Assembly: GCA_946894095.1 (NCBI GenBank)
Contig: OX335651.1
Location: forward strand, 11,368,501 to 11,432,500
Source of the DNA: Incurvaria masculella
Lineage: Eukaryota; Arthropoda; Insecta; Lepidoptera; Incurvariidae
DNA: 64,000 nucleotides
Direction of reading: 5' to 3'
The position numbers and the translations under genes were made by a program. Positions 19,126 through 30,227 of this stretch are shown in pieces (the stretch's first letter is position 1; each line of letters begins with the position of its first letter). The notes below the pieces were generated by a model, which saw only the letters and a list, made by a program, of their open reading frames with translations, ran no database searches and had not been told where the DNA came from.

Positions 19126-21690
19126 CGGAGTTGGTCTTCCTGGGAGATTTTAACGCACACCATGCGTCGTGGCTAGGCTCCGAAAAGACTGACTTTGCTG
19201 GTAGGGCTGTGCGTAACTTCGCTCTGGCGCACAACCTGACTCAACTGGTGACGCAACATACGCGTATCCCAGATCGAGCAGGTGATGCGTCCTCCTTACT
19301 GGATCTTCTGCTGACCACCAAACCCGCCGGGTACAAGGTATCGGTGCTTGCTCCCTTGGGGTCATCTGACCACTGCCTGGTAAGGTCAACTGTGCCACAC
19401 ACCCAGTCTGAGACACGTGCGTCTGGCACGCGTCTGGTGTGGCACTACGAGTCAGCAGATTGGGACGGAATGAGAGAACACTTCTCCTCCTTCCCTTGGA
19501 GGCAGCTCTGTTTCAGCGCTATGGATCCGTCGAGCTGTGCTAATGCCGTTTCCGAGGTGATTCAGGGAGCTATGGAATTATTTATTCCTAGCTCTACCAA
19601 ATCCCTCGGTGGTAAATGCCAGCCATGGTTCAACGCGGAGTGCGCGGTCGCCTGTTCAACTAAGAACGCGGCCCACCGTGCATGGTTTCGTGCGCGAACA
19701 CGACGTGACCCAAACCTGAAGACGCTGAAACAGGCCCTTAACGTAGCCTCCAGATCTAGTAAGAGAGTAATTGCAAGAGCGAAGTTCGAGCATATCAGCA
19801 GAATTGGCGAGAAGTTGATCAGCCACCCGACTGGGAGCCGTCAATTCTGATCCCTCGCCAAATCTGTCGAAGCAAATTTCTGCCGCTCCTCACTTCCACC
19901 ATTGCGGCAGCCTGACGGATCACTCGCTTTTTCCGCCAGAGAGAAGGCCGACCTTCTCGTGGGCCTCTTTGCGGCGAACTCACGCCTGGATGATGGCGGC
20001 TCCACTCCGCCTTCTATCCCCGGGTGCGAAGTGTCTATGCCGAGCATACAGTTCCGTCAGGGAGCTGTGCGGCGTGAGCTCTTCGCCCTAGACTCCAGGA
20101 AGGCGAGTGGCCCTGATGGTATTCCTGCGCTCGTGTTAAGGAATTGTGCTCCCGAACTAGCTCCTGTCTTAACCCGCCTTTACCGCCTATCGTACTCCAC
20201 TGGTTGTGTGCCTGCAGCTTGGAAATCGGCCAACGTTCAGCCCGTGCCTAAAAAGGGTGATCGATCGGACCCGGCCAACTACCGACCCATAGCCATCACC
20301 TCTCTTCTCTGCAAAGTGATGGAGCGCATCATTAACTCTCAGTTGATGAAGTATCTAGAGAGCAATGAACTTCTCAGCGATCATCAATACGGCTTCCGTC
20401 CGAATCGATCTGCTGGGGATCTCCTAGTATACGTCTCACATGAGATGGGCGATGCGCTCGAAAATCATGGCGAAGGTATGGCTATCGGCCTGGATATCGC
20501 TAAAGCATTTGACCGGGTCTGGCATAAGGCACTGCTTTCCAAGCTGCCCTCTTATGGCCTTCCACCCGAGCTGTGTGACTGGATCGCCGACTTCCTGCAT
20601 GGCCGCAGCATAAAAGTCTTGGTTGACGGTTGCTGCTCCAAAGCCATGTCTGTGAATGCCGGCGTGCCGCAGGGCTCCGTGTTGTCCCCAACCCTTTTTC
20701 TGCTGCACATCAATGACCTGCTCAATTTGGGCGACATTGATTGCTACGCAGATGACAGCACGGTGCTAGCCAGGTACACCAGTCACCAGACCGCAAGCCG
20801 GGCTGAAGTGGATGACGATAGACGGCGCCTCGTTGCTAGACTCGAAGAGACCCTGGAAAAAGTTTCCGGGTGGGGTCTCCAGAACCTCGTCGAGTTTAAC
20901 GCGAGCAAGACGCAGGCGTGCGTGTTCAGTGCGAAGCGAGCTCCGTTCAGTGCGGCTCCGACCTTCCAGGGAGCAACTCTACATATTGACGACCACATAG
21001 GGATCCTTGGTGTTGACCTGACGCATGACCTAAATTTCGGACGCCATATCGAGGATAAAGCCAAGCTCGCCTCAAAAAAGCTGGGAGTCCTCAACAAGGT
21101 GCGTCAGTACTTCACGCCTGACCAAAAACTGCGTCTTTACAAGGCGCAGATAAGGTCTTGCGTGGAGTACTGTTCGCACTTGTGGGACGGCTCAGCTAAG
21201 CACCTGCTTGGCTCCCTGGACTCGATACAGCGTCGGGCCGTGCGTCTCGTTGACGACCCCGAGGTATCCCTAAATTTGGAGACCCTTCAACTCAGAAGGG
21301 ATGTAGGGTCTCTCTCTGTCTTCTATCGTCTTTACCATGGAGAATGCTCGTCGGAGCTGCATAACGCTGTTCCTCCGTCCCCTTTCTACCTTCGGTCAAC
21401 GCGGAACAGGGAGAAAATGCACAAATTCACAGTCGACATTCCAAAAATAAGAACTCACCGATCCTCTAGATCCTTTATCTATAGGGTCGGTAAACAATGG
21501 AATGAACTCCCTTCCGAGGTATTTCCCCCAAATTACGACCTGGGGTCCTTCAAACGTGGTGTGAAGAAGCACCTGGCCGGCCGGCATGGTTTTCGCAGCC
21601 CCCCTGAATGTTCGAAAACCCATGGGCATCGTCGGGCACCTTTAGGTCCTGGCGTACGCCATATGCCGCGTTTAACATAAAAAAAAAACA
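19126..21690 (+). mobile_element. 5'-truncated non-LTR retrotransposon (Jockey/CR1-like)
   Basis: About 2.56 kb comprising the endonuclease C-terminal part, the reverse transcriptase and a 3' A-rich tail ('cataaaaaaaaaacaaaa'). The open frame begins abruptly inside the endonuclease, with no start region, which is the usual 5' truncation from incomplete reverse transcription. Three other 3' fragments of the family lie in the window (14605-14770, 35190-35238, and 61516-61805 with 63160-63285). Confidence 0.92.
19131..21680 (+). pseudogene. LINE ORF: endonuclease and reverse transcriptase, with one internal stop
   Basis: A single frame of 850 codons runs from the truncated endonuclease to TAA at 21678-21680, broken only by TGA at 19848-19850, where a Trp codon (TGG) is the simplest ancestor. 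The first part (239 codons) keeps the apurinic-endonuclease marks GDFNAHH and SSDHCLV. The second (592 codons from 19902) is the reverse transcriptase: SGPDGIPALVL near residue 69, NYRPIAITSL near 127, GLDIAKAFDRVW near 196, GVPQGSVLSPTLF near 254 and YADD at 282-285. All catalytic Asp residues are present. The C-terminal end (FKRGVKKHLAGR) is typical of Jockey/CR1-like elements; the clade is not certain. With a single stop and otherwise intact sequence, the insertion looks young. Confidence 0.92.
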
Positions 21691-21750
21691 AAAAAAAAAC
21701 ATACAGACGAATTGATAACCTCCTCCTTTTTTGAAGTCGGTTAAAAACGC
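21691..21750 (+). repeat. Right part of the 'gaagtcggtt' repeat
   Basis: Contains 'gacgaattgataacctcctc' and 'tttgaagtcggttaaaa', continuing the repeat interrupted at 19125. Confidence 0.6.
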
Positions 21751-22475
21751 GCTGGTACTATGAAATTTCTAACCAGGGCCATCTGTCGTCACTCAGAACT
21801 AGTTGCACCGTCATTAAGCTAAGCTTCATTCCAAATTTTACCTTCATAGGCGTTATGAAAACGTTATATTTCAACTATAAATTCATTAATGTCATAGTAA
21901 ATAACCAATATCATTTATAGTCATTGGTTTCTATTTCTTTTATTTTCTCTATTGAACGCATTGACGAAGGCAATCTATTCCTTCCTCTTAAATGTATGAT
22001 GGCGCCAACGCACCGACACAATGGCGGGTTCTCCAACCTCCTGAACGTTGGTTCAACGTGGAGCGGCTTGCACGCAAAAGCACACGCAAAGTTAATGCAT
22101 GCTGAATGGAGACAGTGATTAATCGCGAATAAAAGATGTCACGAAGTTTCTGATCACGAAAAGATAATGGGAACGACGACCTACTGCACCGAGTATTACT
22201 AAATCCGTGTGTAAATGTTTTTTTGAATAGGACATGCATTCATTGTGCCGCATAAAGGAACTTAAATACGACCATCTTTACAAATATTTCACTATATATA
22301 CCGGTTGAAAAACTAATTCTAACGAATATTTTTGTGTGTATTAAGTAATTAGTTTGCAAGTTAAAGTTATACGTTTAGGGGAAGTAAAGAAATGTGTTAA
22401 GTGAAAGCTTCTCGATTTGATGGAGCATAGTTTTTGCTGTGGATACGAAAATAAGTCTGAAGTGATACAATAACC

Positions 22476-22992
22476 AGATGACGACCCGGCTTCGCTTGAG
22501 TCGATCTCGTTTTGAACTGCCGTGTAGAATTTTTTTCTGGATAAAAATTAGCCCAAAAGTTAGGTCCACGAAAATGTACCTAACTATCTACCAAATTTAA
22601 GCAAAATCGGTTCAGCCGATATGGCCTGGAAGGAATGTACAGCTTGTGGTGTAGGGGCTAGAGGATTACCCTTTAATACAAGATGTTATGGGTTCAAATT
22701 CTCGCCCGGTCATGCACAACTTTCTTTCTCTTTCAGAGTTGGATAAATGCATTGAGCGTGTGCCACGGTTCGAAACTTATGTACAAATGTAGGTCTCCTT
22801 CCCCTAATACGTGGTTAAGCTCAGGTTGGTACCACCGCATTGATTGTAATTATGGTTGAAGCGTCAATGAATTTTTTTTTCGTGTTTTCCATCCTCTCCT
22901 AGCCAAATTTCATTAAGATCCGTTCAGTAGTTTTATCATAAAAGCGTAACAAACCAACTCACTTTCGCATTTATAATATTAGTTAGGATAAT
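22476..22992 (+). repeat. RTE-like LINE tail interrupted by a SINE
   Basis: The left piece ('gacgacccggcttcgcttga', 'atcggttcagccgatatgg') and right piece ('caaatttcattaagatccgt', 'ataaaagcgtaacaaacc', ending 'tttataatattagttagga') are the usual 3' end of RTE-type elements in insects. A tRNA-headed SINE (about 22628-22880) lies between them. Confidence 0.65.
22628..22880 (+). mobile_element. tRNA-headed SINE, copy 1
   Basis: Pol III-like boxes: an A-box-like 'gtggtgtaggggctag' near 22643 and B box 'gggttcaaatt' at 22690. Behind the head come 'gtaggtctccttcccctaat' and 'accaccgcattga', which recur in the other copies. Confidence 0.7.
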
Positions 22993-23141
22993 CTATAGGT
23001 AAGAGTGATAATGAGTAATAGTGAGATAATGGATAAATTTACGACTGAGAAATTAACAACCTCTTAGTCACTGACCACCTAAACTTAATCTGATAAATTC
23101 TTTACCTTTCAGTGTCACGTTCCACAGAGCAATTTCATCAT

Positions 23142-23387
23142 TTAATATTTAATATATTTTTCTTCTAAGCTCCAGCCGACACCTCTGCGAAGGTTCCGTA
23201 CAGTGCTCTGTGCAGCCACAGTCTCTTTGTCACTGTCTGCGCCGTGATGTAGACTATCAGCAATGTGGAATGCAAAGCTCACTCTTATCTCAGAGGCGAA
23301 TAGTTTCACTTTTGCATCTGACAGGCCGGGTCCCTGCTCAAGTCTTCCTATCTTAATAGGATCATGGGAGACATACATTTCATGCAA
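23142..23387 (-). other. Unassigned 81-codon open frame
   Basis: The minus-strand frame has a mixed, protein-like composition (KIGRLEQGPGLSDAKVK, SLHHGADSDKETVAAQ) unlike the AT-rich noise around it. I recognise no family. No splice site or upstream exon was identified, and stops lie just before the frame. Confidence 0.2.
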
Positions 23388-23487
23388 CGTATTTTTTTAT
23401 TATCGATTTTAGAAATATTATAGAAATACTTATGACAATCAAATCAGCCTTTATTAATAAAGGTAATGCATTTATAATACATATCGA

Positions 23488-23745
23488 GTGGCTCGTAGCT
23501 CAGGGACGCTGTGAATTACCTTGCATTCCAGAGGTTATGAGTTCAAATCCTCTCCCCATTCATAAACCACTTTATCTTGATTAGTTGGAAGTCGTCGGGA
23601 ATGTGAGCTGTTCTATGGTTCGGAATCCATCTGAAAATTGTAGGTCTCCTTCCCCTACTAAAGTGGTTGACCATCGCATTGGATGAAAATATGGTCGAAA
23701 CGGCACTAAAATACTGTCCGTCTTTTCAATCCAGTTTATTGTAGC
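23488..23745 (+). mobile_element. tRNA-headed SINE, copy 2
   Basis: A-box-like 'gtggctcgtagctcaggga', then B box 'gagttcaaatcc' at about 23540, then the body 'gtaggtctccttcccctact' and 'accatcgcattggatg'. The head resembles a tRNA gene but its body does not fold as one. Confidence 0.75.
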
Positions 23746-24180
23746 CGTGGGGTCCTAGCATGGCAACTAATTTGCACCTCAGTTGGACTAAAATCATGAC
23801 ATGATATTGTGTGTTATTAGCCATTCATGTCCAGTTACATAAAAAAACGTAAAAAGAGAATGCACTGTCAAATTACGAAATGGTGAAAAATAAGCTTCAG
23901 ATCAACAAAAAAGTTTATCCCGCCCAATAAAAAATGCAACGGATTAATTTCAGCCTGAAATGTACGAGTAGAAATTACCATGCTACGACGTAGCAATCAA
24001 AATAAATTAACAATGACCAAAATTTTAAAACAACGGCTGCGCAACGAAATTGAATGGATCACTTGATGAATAGTAAATGCACTTCATTAAAATGCAACGG
24101 TTTGTTGCAAGCCGGCGCGGTGCTAGTGCATCGTAACACGTTCTGTGAGTGCGCTCACCTTTGCGTTGCATCCAGAGTGG

Positions 24181-24532
24181 TCAGTCCGAGTTCTCACCCA
24201 AATTGGCGTTTACGGAACTTCAAAGTTACGTAAAAATGACAAATTCCATACGAATTTTTACTAGATATTCTGTGATTTTATTTCTTCAAGATGTTAAAAT
24301 CAAACTTTAACTTCCGAATTGTATGAACACGCGAAATTGGAGTAAACGGCAACGTTATCGTTTTGACGGCGACGGTGAGTAAGCTGTCAAACCAAACTCG
24401 GACTCGCAATTGTTAGTTCGCTTAACGCTTACTGCGCGCGCTCTTCAATTTCTCCATACATTAGAAAACGCCTGTCGATCGGTTTGGCGTAAACGCCAGT
24501 TTGGGTGACAACTGGGACTGGGGGCTCAGGTT
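24181..24532. mobile_element. 350-bp MITE with about 33-bp terminal inverted repeats
   Basis: The left end 'cagtccgagttctcacccaa' with 'ttggcgtttacg' is matched in complement by 'cgtaaacgccagtttgggtg' and 'acaactgggactg'. The interior is non-coding. No clear target duplication is visible. Confidence 0.7.
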
Positions 24533-25155
24533 TTCCAGGAAGACAATGTATATTACGATCGCGCCATCTAAAATACCATTGTTCTTTAGATATTTAAATT
24601 GTATTGTGAGCTCATAATTCTTTCAGATAAGGGCTCGTTCCTATACTACGTGACCAATTACGGAGTGGGGGGTCTGCAAAATACCACAGTCAGTCACAAG
24701 GAGTGGGGGTTAGTGCTAATTCACATAGTATTCACGCGGTCAATAATATTAGTCGAAAATGCGACACATACATGTGAGCTTCATTTTCATTTCCTGGCGA
24801 TTCAATTCCTTGTACTGTTCACACCACACTAAGATCTCAAATATTGATGACATCCAATTCGAAACAGCCATTTCTTTATGTATAAATCGCTATTTTAAAG
24901 CTTTGAAAATACTACGTGAAAATGGAGGAGGGGGAGGTGTAAGTAAAATTGGTCAGGCAATCGGCGATTGCAGGTTCTATTCTATTCGCAGGAAAGTATT
25001 TATCTTGCAACCGCCCGCCAAAAATTTGCTTCCACGAGCAAATATGTCTTATGCTCCTGTGTGGTGCGTGGTACTTTGATTTAATTTTATTTAACTTTTA
25101 AGTACCATTACCATAATGTATCACTGACGTGAGCAGTGAATAGAATATTGATTAA

Positions 25156-25517
25156 GGCTGTTCCGACCCATATAAAGTTGTTTGTACACATAACGCAAAA
25201 AGTATTGCACTTTAAGCCACGAATAAATAATAAAAGTTTAATATAGTCATATTACTTACAGCGAAAACAATTTCACAATTTCAGGATTATTGGTATTGCT
25301 ACAATTTATTTAAATACGATTTTTATTTAACAGCGCCATCTAACGGTGTAAAACTTCTAATCGGCAATTACAACGAAACCATTAAAACTGAAATTGTGAA
25401 TATGTTTTCGCTGCAACTACTATGGCTATATTTAATATTTTTGACGAATTCGTGCCTTCAAGTGCAATACTTTTTGCGTTCTGTGTAAAAAAAAACATTG
25501 TATGGGTCGGAACATCC
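25156..25517. mobile_element. 362-bp MITE with long inverted repeats and TTAA flanks (piggyBac-like target)
   Basis: The arms start 'ggctgttccgaccca' and 'ggatgttccgaccca' (complement) and continue with 'cgcaaaaagtattgcactt' in both, extending over about 120 bp to 'cagcgaaaaca' and 'ttcacaatttcag'. TTAA lies directly outside both ends (25152-25155 and 25518-25521). TTAA duplication is characteristic of piggyBac-type insertion; there is no coding sequence. Confidence 0.85.
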
Positions 25518-25837
25518 TTAACATTAAAAATCGTACTAGTCCCAGAAACTAAATTAGGTGTGGCTTGAAGATTTAACACTATTTTTGTACTTTCGGGCAT
25601 TTTTCATTTTTATCTTTTTTTATATGTACTCATAAAAAATGAAATGAAATGAAATGAGATTTGAAGCAACGAAAAGGTTTTCCTCGTTAGTTTAAGAAAC
25701 GACGAAGTCGTTTTATGACAAAGTAACAGTTTTTCCATAAAAAAAGGGTAGTAGCCCCCGAAAAGTAAATAGGTACATTATTACTGTACACATTTTGAAA
25801 AAACCTAATCCCTGTGAACCTGAACCTGACTTGTCCA

Positions 25838-26079
25838 CACGAAGGGTTCCGTATCATCGTACAAGATTTAAGAAAAATAAAGTTTTTTTCTATGGGTTAT
25901 ATAATTTTAATATTTTTTAATTTTACCTATTTGTTGTTATAGCGGCAAAATATATACACACTCGGAAAAAAAATACCTTTGATGGACGGACGGACGGTTG
26001 GACGGATGGACGAATGGACGGACGAACGGCGGAGGCTTAGTAGTAGGATTCCGTTGGCACCCTTTGGGTACGGAACCCT
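25838..26079 (+). repeat. GGTTCCGT / GACG interspersed repeat, copy 3
   Basis: Carries 'cgaagggttccgtatcatcg', degenerate GACG/GGAC runs at about 25984-26028 and the end 'ccctttgggtacggaaccct'. Confidence 0.85.
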
Positions 26080-26930
26080 AGAAACATATGTCTGATCACA
26101 ATCGTTAAAAATCCTATTAGAATCCGTTAATTTGTGATTTTTATTTAACTCCCTTACTTTTTTTTTGTTTTTAGTCAGCTAATTTTGATTATATAGTTCT
26201 TAAATATTTATTAAAATTTAAATATATTTTTTTTAAAAATCCAGTCACTTTCACAATGAAACATTTTTCATTGCCTCTATTGATGCCTCCCACATAAACA
26301 AGAATAGCATGGAACGAACAACATTTTTCATCGCTGCCACATTTTTTAAGCAAACCACTAAAAACGGAATTCCCCTAATGACACCTATCAAGCAAACGCT
26401 TTCTAAGCAGCAAAGCACGGCGAAATAATTGCAGGTGCCCCCAACCTTTTATTTCAACCTGCTGCGCCGAGAGTCGGCTCTCCCGCAAAGCGTTCCGGAA
26501 AACGTTCCAAAGATTAATTTGAACGATTAAACTTAACGTCTCTTTTAAATTGCCTCATCGTTGGAGCCGCACGCTCTGCGGCTCGCCGCTGCTACAATGC
26601 CTCCACTGTACAATCATCATTGGAGGTTCTGAAGAATTTGTTACCACTGACATAATGCGTGAATAATGTGACCGGCGGTTAAGGGTACGCTAACCGGCGG
26701 CGTCCTTGTTATATGGACAAATTTATACTGTAAGATACGGTTCTAAATATCATCACTTGCACAATTATTGTAGACGCATATGTACCCTGCATATCGTTTC
26801 TCGCCATATACATTGCTCTAGAAGCAAAACAATGCTAAAATAACCAGTGTGGTTGGATGTGCCGAAAGACCAAAGGAAAGCTTAATCCACCTCAACTCGT
26901 GAAACCACTCCCAGTGAGGCACCATACAAG
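26080..26930. other. Intergenic, no gene
   Basis: AT-rich with no recognised coding sequence or element ends. Confidence 0.5.
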
Positions 26931-26939
26931 CGGATTTAC

Positions 26940-27125
26940 GGACAATCACTGATATATCAAGCTTGTTTTGGTTACCTTGGAAGACTCTCCGATTATAGGT
27001 TCGAGGAAAGATACCCGCAGGCATACAGTTCCATATCCTGGCGGTGCGGCAGAGAAATGAGTTTGAGAAATCCGTTTTGTGCTTCGTAATCGCACTGCCG
27101 ATGTTGCCAAGTCGGGCGGACTAAA
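26940..27125 (-). pseudogene. LINE reverse-transcriptase C-terminal fragment
   Basis: The minus strand reads NSFLCRTARIWNCMPAGIF followed by PRTYNRRVFQ, the 'RT.R.WN.LP...FP..Y....F' pattern found at the end of Jockey/CR1-type LINE proteins. It is too short and isolated to be active. Confidence 0.65.
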
Positions 27126-27290
27126 ATCCTTCCAACTTATACGTCAGCACCTACCGTCTTACTAGGATTACGAACCATGGAACTTCTCGCATTCGTGACG
27201 AAATGCGCTTTTCCAACTCCGACTGAACGGGACAGGGATTGAACCCATGACCTCCGACATAGGAAGCAGCTACGAGCTGCCTTAATAAAC
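27126..27290 (-). mobile_element. tRNA-headed SINE, copy 3 (minus)
   Basis: The minus-strand head 'gcagctcgtagctgcttcc' and B box 'catgggttcaatccc' (27236-27252) are followed by 'ttccatggttcgtaatcc'. Confidence 0.65.
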
Positions 27291-27539
27291 CTTAGTTCGT
27301 CTTTTTCATAGCGCTGAAGGAATATTTACATTATAGCTATTTTTAATGGGTCATACAAACATTGCGCCTGACCGCCGGAAATATTTCACATTTCAATATG
27401 GCGATATTTGTTTCGCACCGCATACGAACGCTTCTGAATAATAAGTTCGTTAGAGGCCATCGAGAATTAGAGCAGCCAAAACCAATAAGCTGCACCGAGC
27501 CCCAACCGCGCGTCCGTGCTCCGCCGCCACAAAAATCGG

Positions 27540-27769
27540 AATATACTAAACTAGAACGGGCGACGCGCGCGATTTCCGTGGCGGCCTTATACCCAAAATT
27601 GGTTATAAGCAAACGTGACGTCACGCCGGCCGCTCAGTTCGTACCCGGTCGCGGCGCGCGCGCGTTTGTCCAGAATATTGTCGAAATGCCTAATTGTTCA
27701 GTGCGTATCTGCAAAAACCGAAACGAGAACGTGTCCTACAAAAACAATGGCATCACATTTCATGGATAA
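27540..27769 (+). pseudogene. GC-rich 5' region and first 27 codons of a THAP-domain protein
   Basis: ATG at 27686 opens MPNCSVRICKNR and reaches GITFHG before TAA (27767-27769). The start of a THAP zinc finger has this form: Met-Pro, two Cys of the C2CH set, then 'GITFH.FP'. Here the frame stops just where 'FP' should follow, and no GT donor sits at the break. Upstream lies a GC-rich stretch with 'gtgacgtcac' that resembles a promoter. It may be a THAP-bearing transposon remnant or a broken gene copy. Confidence 0.5.
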
Positions 27770-28198
27770 GCCACTTCTAAAACAGTTATTTATATTTTTA
27801 AATCATTTTTCGAAATAATTTCTTCGCTAACGCAGTCGCGTTGGGTAGTGATGTAACAAATAATGAGTGCTATCGATTTTATTTCTTAGTGTTATGGTTA
27901 TTTCGATATGAAATTTGAGTGCGTTTGAACGTTTATTTTGCTTATTTGGGTAGTAGGTAGTGATGGCACCAAGAATTAGCGTTATCGATGTTTCTATTAT
28001 TACAGTTATGTTTTAGTTAAAAAAAGTTTTCATTACTTGCGTATTGTCCAGTAAAAAGAGGCGGTCGCTTTTATCGCTAGGCTACAGAGTACATTTTGAT
28101 AACGATATTCATAATATCGATCGGAGTGTGTATTTATTTTGCCGCTATAAGAACAAAGGTAAAACTTAAATATTACACATATTACAAAAAAGTTGTTT

Positions 28199-28273
28199 CT
28201 TTTGTGTTAAATCTTTTACGACGGTACGGAACCCGCTCGTGTGCAAGTCCGACGCGCACTTGGCCGGTTTTTT
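28199..28273 (-). repeat. Fragment of the GGTTCCGT repeat (minus)
   Basis: Only the 5' arm remains: 'aaaaaccggccaagtgcgcg' through 'gggttccgtaccgtcg' on the minus strand. The rest is missing. Confidence 0.75.
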
Positions 28274-29230
28274 GCTTTCAATATGCCTAGGGAAACCTGG
28301 TTAACGTTTGGGCCATAACTCCGTTAACATTCTGTTTGTATATTTAGTTCTTTAGTTGTAGAAAAGCCCAGTGAATCTCAAGTGATCTTAATGCTAATTT
28401 AATAGAGTTATATGGCAAGTTAATATAATTAAATTTTACTTTTAGTTAAAATCGAGAAAAAACGTTTTTTTCCGCTAATTTCCCTACCATATGGTATGAA
28501 TTAAAACAGTTCATTGCACCGTGACATAATTAAAATATTGCACTGGTAATGTTACTTCCTAACAACGCAGAAAACAAAATAAAAGAAGTACCTATCTATT
28601 TCTATGAGAAATTAATTGTATCGATAGTCAAAATAACAATTATCGATACTCGTCAATCCCCAGCTTGACGCGTTCGCCGACGGGTGACCGGAGAAGGTGG
28701 TAGTGCGCTACCCGCGCACCGACACTTCGATGTATGTGTTTGACGCAGGTGAATGCGCCCCACACGAATGGTTGCGCCGCGCGTCGGGAGACATCTGTGT
28801 ATTTCATGTGGTTGTGTGGGTGCCAAGCTTGACACGCTCGGTTTCCATGCTAAGCTGACTTCTTGACCGTTCTAGTTAATAATTCCGATTTCTGTGTCCG
28901 CCGCCGTACCACGAACGCTGCGGTGCGTGTTGAATATTGAATCCCTCAAAATAAATTTAATTTGTTTTTTTTTTATAAATCGTAATGTCATCTTCCAACT
29001 GGATTAAAACTTGTGTACTGGACCAAATCCTTTAATCATTTATATCTGGATGTCCCAGTGGTCAGTGAATTAAACGACCATCTTCGAATTAATAATGATC
29101 ATGCTTGACTTTTGAAGACACGTTTTTGCCATCGCTAATAATTATAAATGTAAATCAATCCAACGCATCCGCATCGCACCTGAAAAAATATACAAATAAC
29201 TTGCGTTATGCCCTACTCCTTCACGCTTCA
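28274..29230. other. Intergenic, no gene
   Basis: AT-rich, with a GC-richer segment at 28650-28920 whose open frames match nothing known to me. Confidence 0.5.
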
Positions 29231-29233
29231 GTT

Positions 29234-29753
29234 TAAAAAAACCGGCCAAGTGCGAGTCGGACTCGCACATGGAGGGTTCCGTACCATCGTACAAGATTTA
29301 ACACAAAAAAACATGTTTTTTGTATGGGGGGAAGCCCCTCATGTATGTTTAAATTTAAAATTTATATTTTTTAAATTTTACCTGTTTGTTGTTATACTGG
29401 CAAAATAAATAAAGACTGCTAAATTTTCAGCTGCTTAACTATTACTGTTCATGAGGTACAGCCCCGTGACATTGCATACCGCATGAATTGAAAAACGTTT
29501 GTCAATTATTGTTAATTTACTGTTTTACCTATCTTTTTGTTAAAAAAAAATACAAACACTTTTGTAAATATAGACTAAGTGGACGTGGAAAAAAAACAGC
29601 GGAGTTTTTTTCCAGTTCTTCTTCGCTGTGTTTTGTTTTTATGACAAATCCGAGTGCAGTGTACTGTCTATGGATGATGAATAAACAATACAAACGATAT
29701 ATCGGAGGCTTATAAATAGGGCTCCGTTGGCACCCCTTGGGTACGGACACCTA
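29234..29753 (+). repeat. GGTTCCGT repeat, copy 4, with its GACG core replaced
   Basis: The 5' part ('aaaccggccaagtgcgagtc' to 'tacagccccgtgac', 29470) and 3' part ('ggaggcttataaatagggct' to 'gggtacgg') are normal. The GACG run that belongs between them is replaced by about 230 bp of unrelated AT-rich sequence (29471-29703). Confidence 0.8.
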
Positions 29754-30227
29754 AAAAGCGGCAACAGATGCTGGTGTTAAAACGTTTACAAATGGTAAAA
29801 TTTACGTTTTCCAGACGAGACTTATTAGTCGAGATAGTTTGTGTGTGATCAACATTGAATCACCATAGGTGAAAGCGAATAAGAAAACAATAGAAGAATG
29901 CAATATAACTAAAAATATTGTCTAGAAGATTTATCGGATTTAACATTGCATTACATTCCCGGACACAGAGGTAGAAATAATGTAAAAAAAGTATTTAATT
30001 TGAAATGGCTACATTGGTCAGGAAGCTGTAAAGAAAAGTCACGACGGATTATCTTTTCATCCTCAGTTTGTTCTGCAATTCTTATTTTCAACTGCGAATG
30101 AATGTAAAATTAGTTGCTCAAATGGCAATCGGAAGATGTTGTAAGGAAATGATTATGTAACTATTTCTTTAAGAACTAATCCGTCTGTGTATTTGGATCA
30201 ATGTTTACTTTAATGGCAAGTGAACAA

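Noticed and set aside
23490..23560. tRNA gene
   Set aside because: A and B boxes are present but the sequence does not form a full cloverleaf, and the body is shared with other SINE copies.
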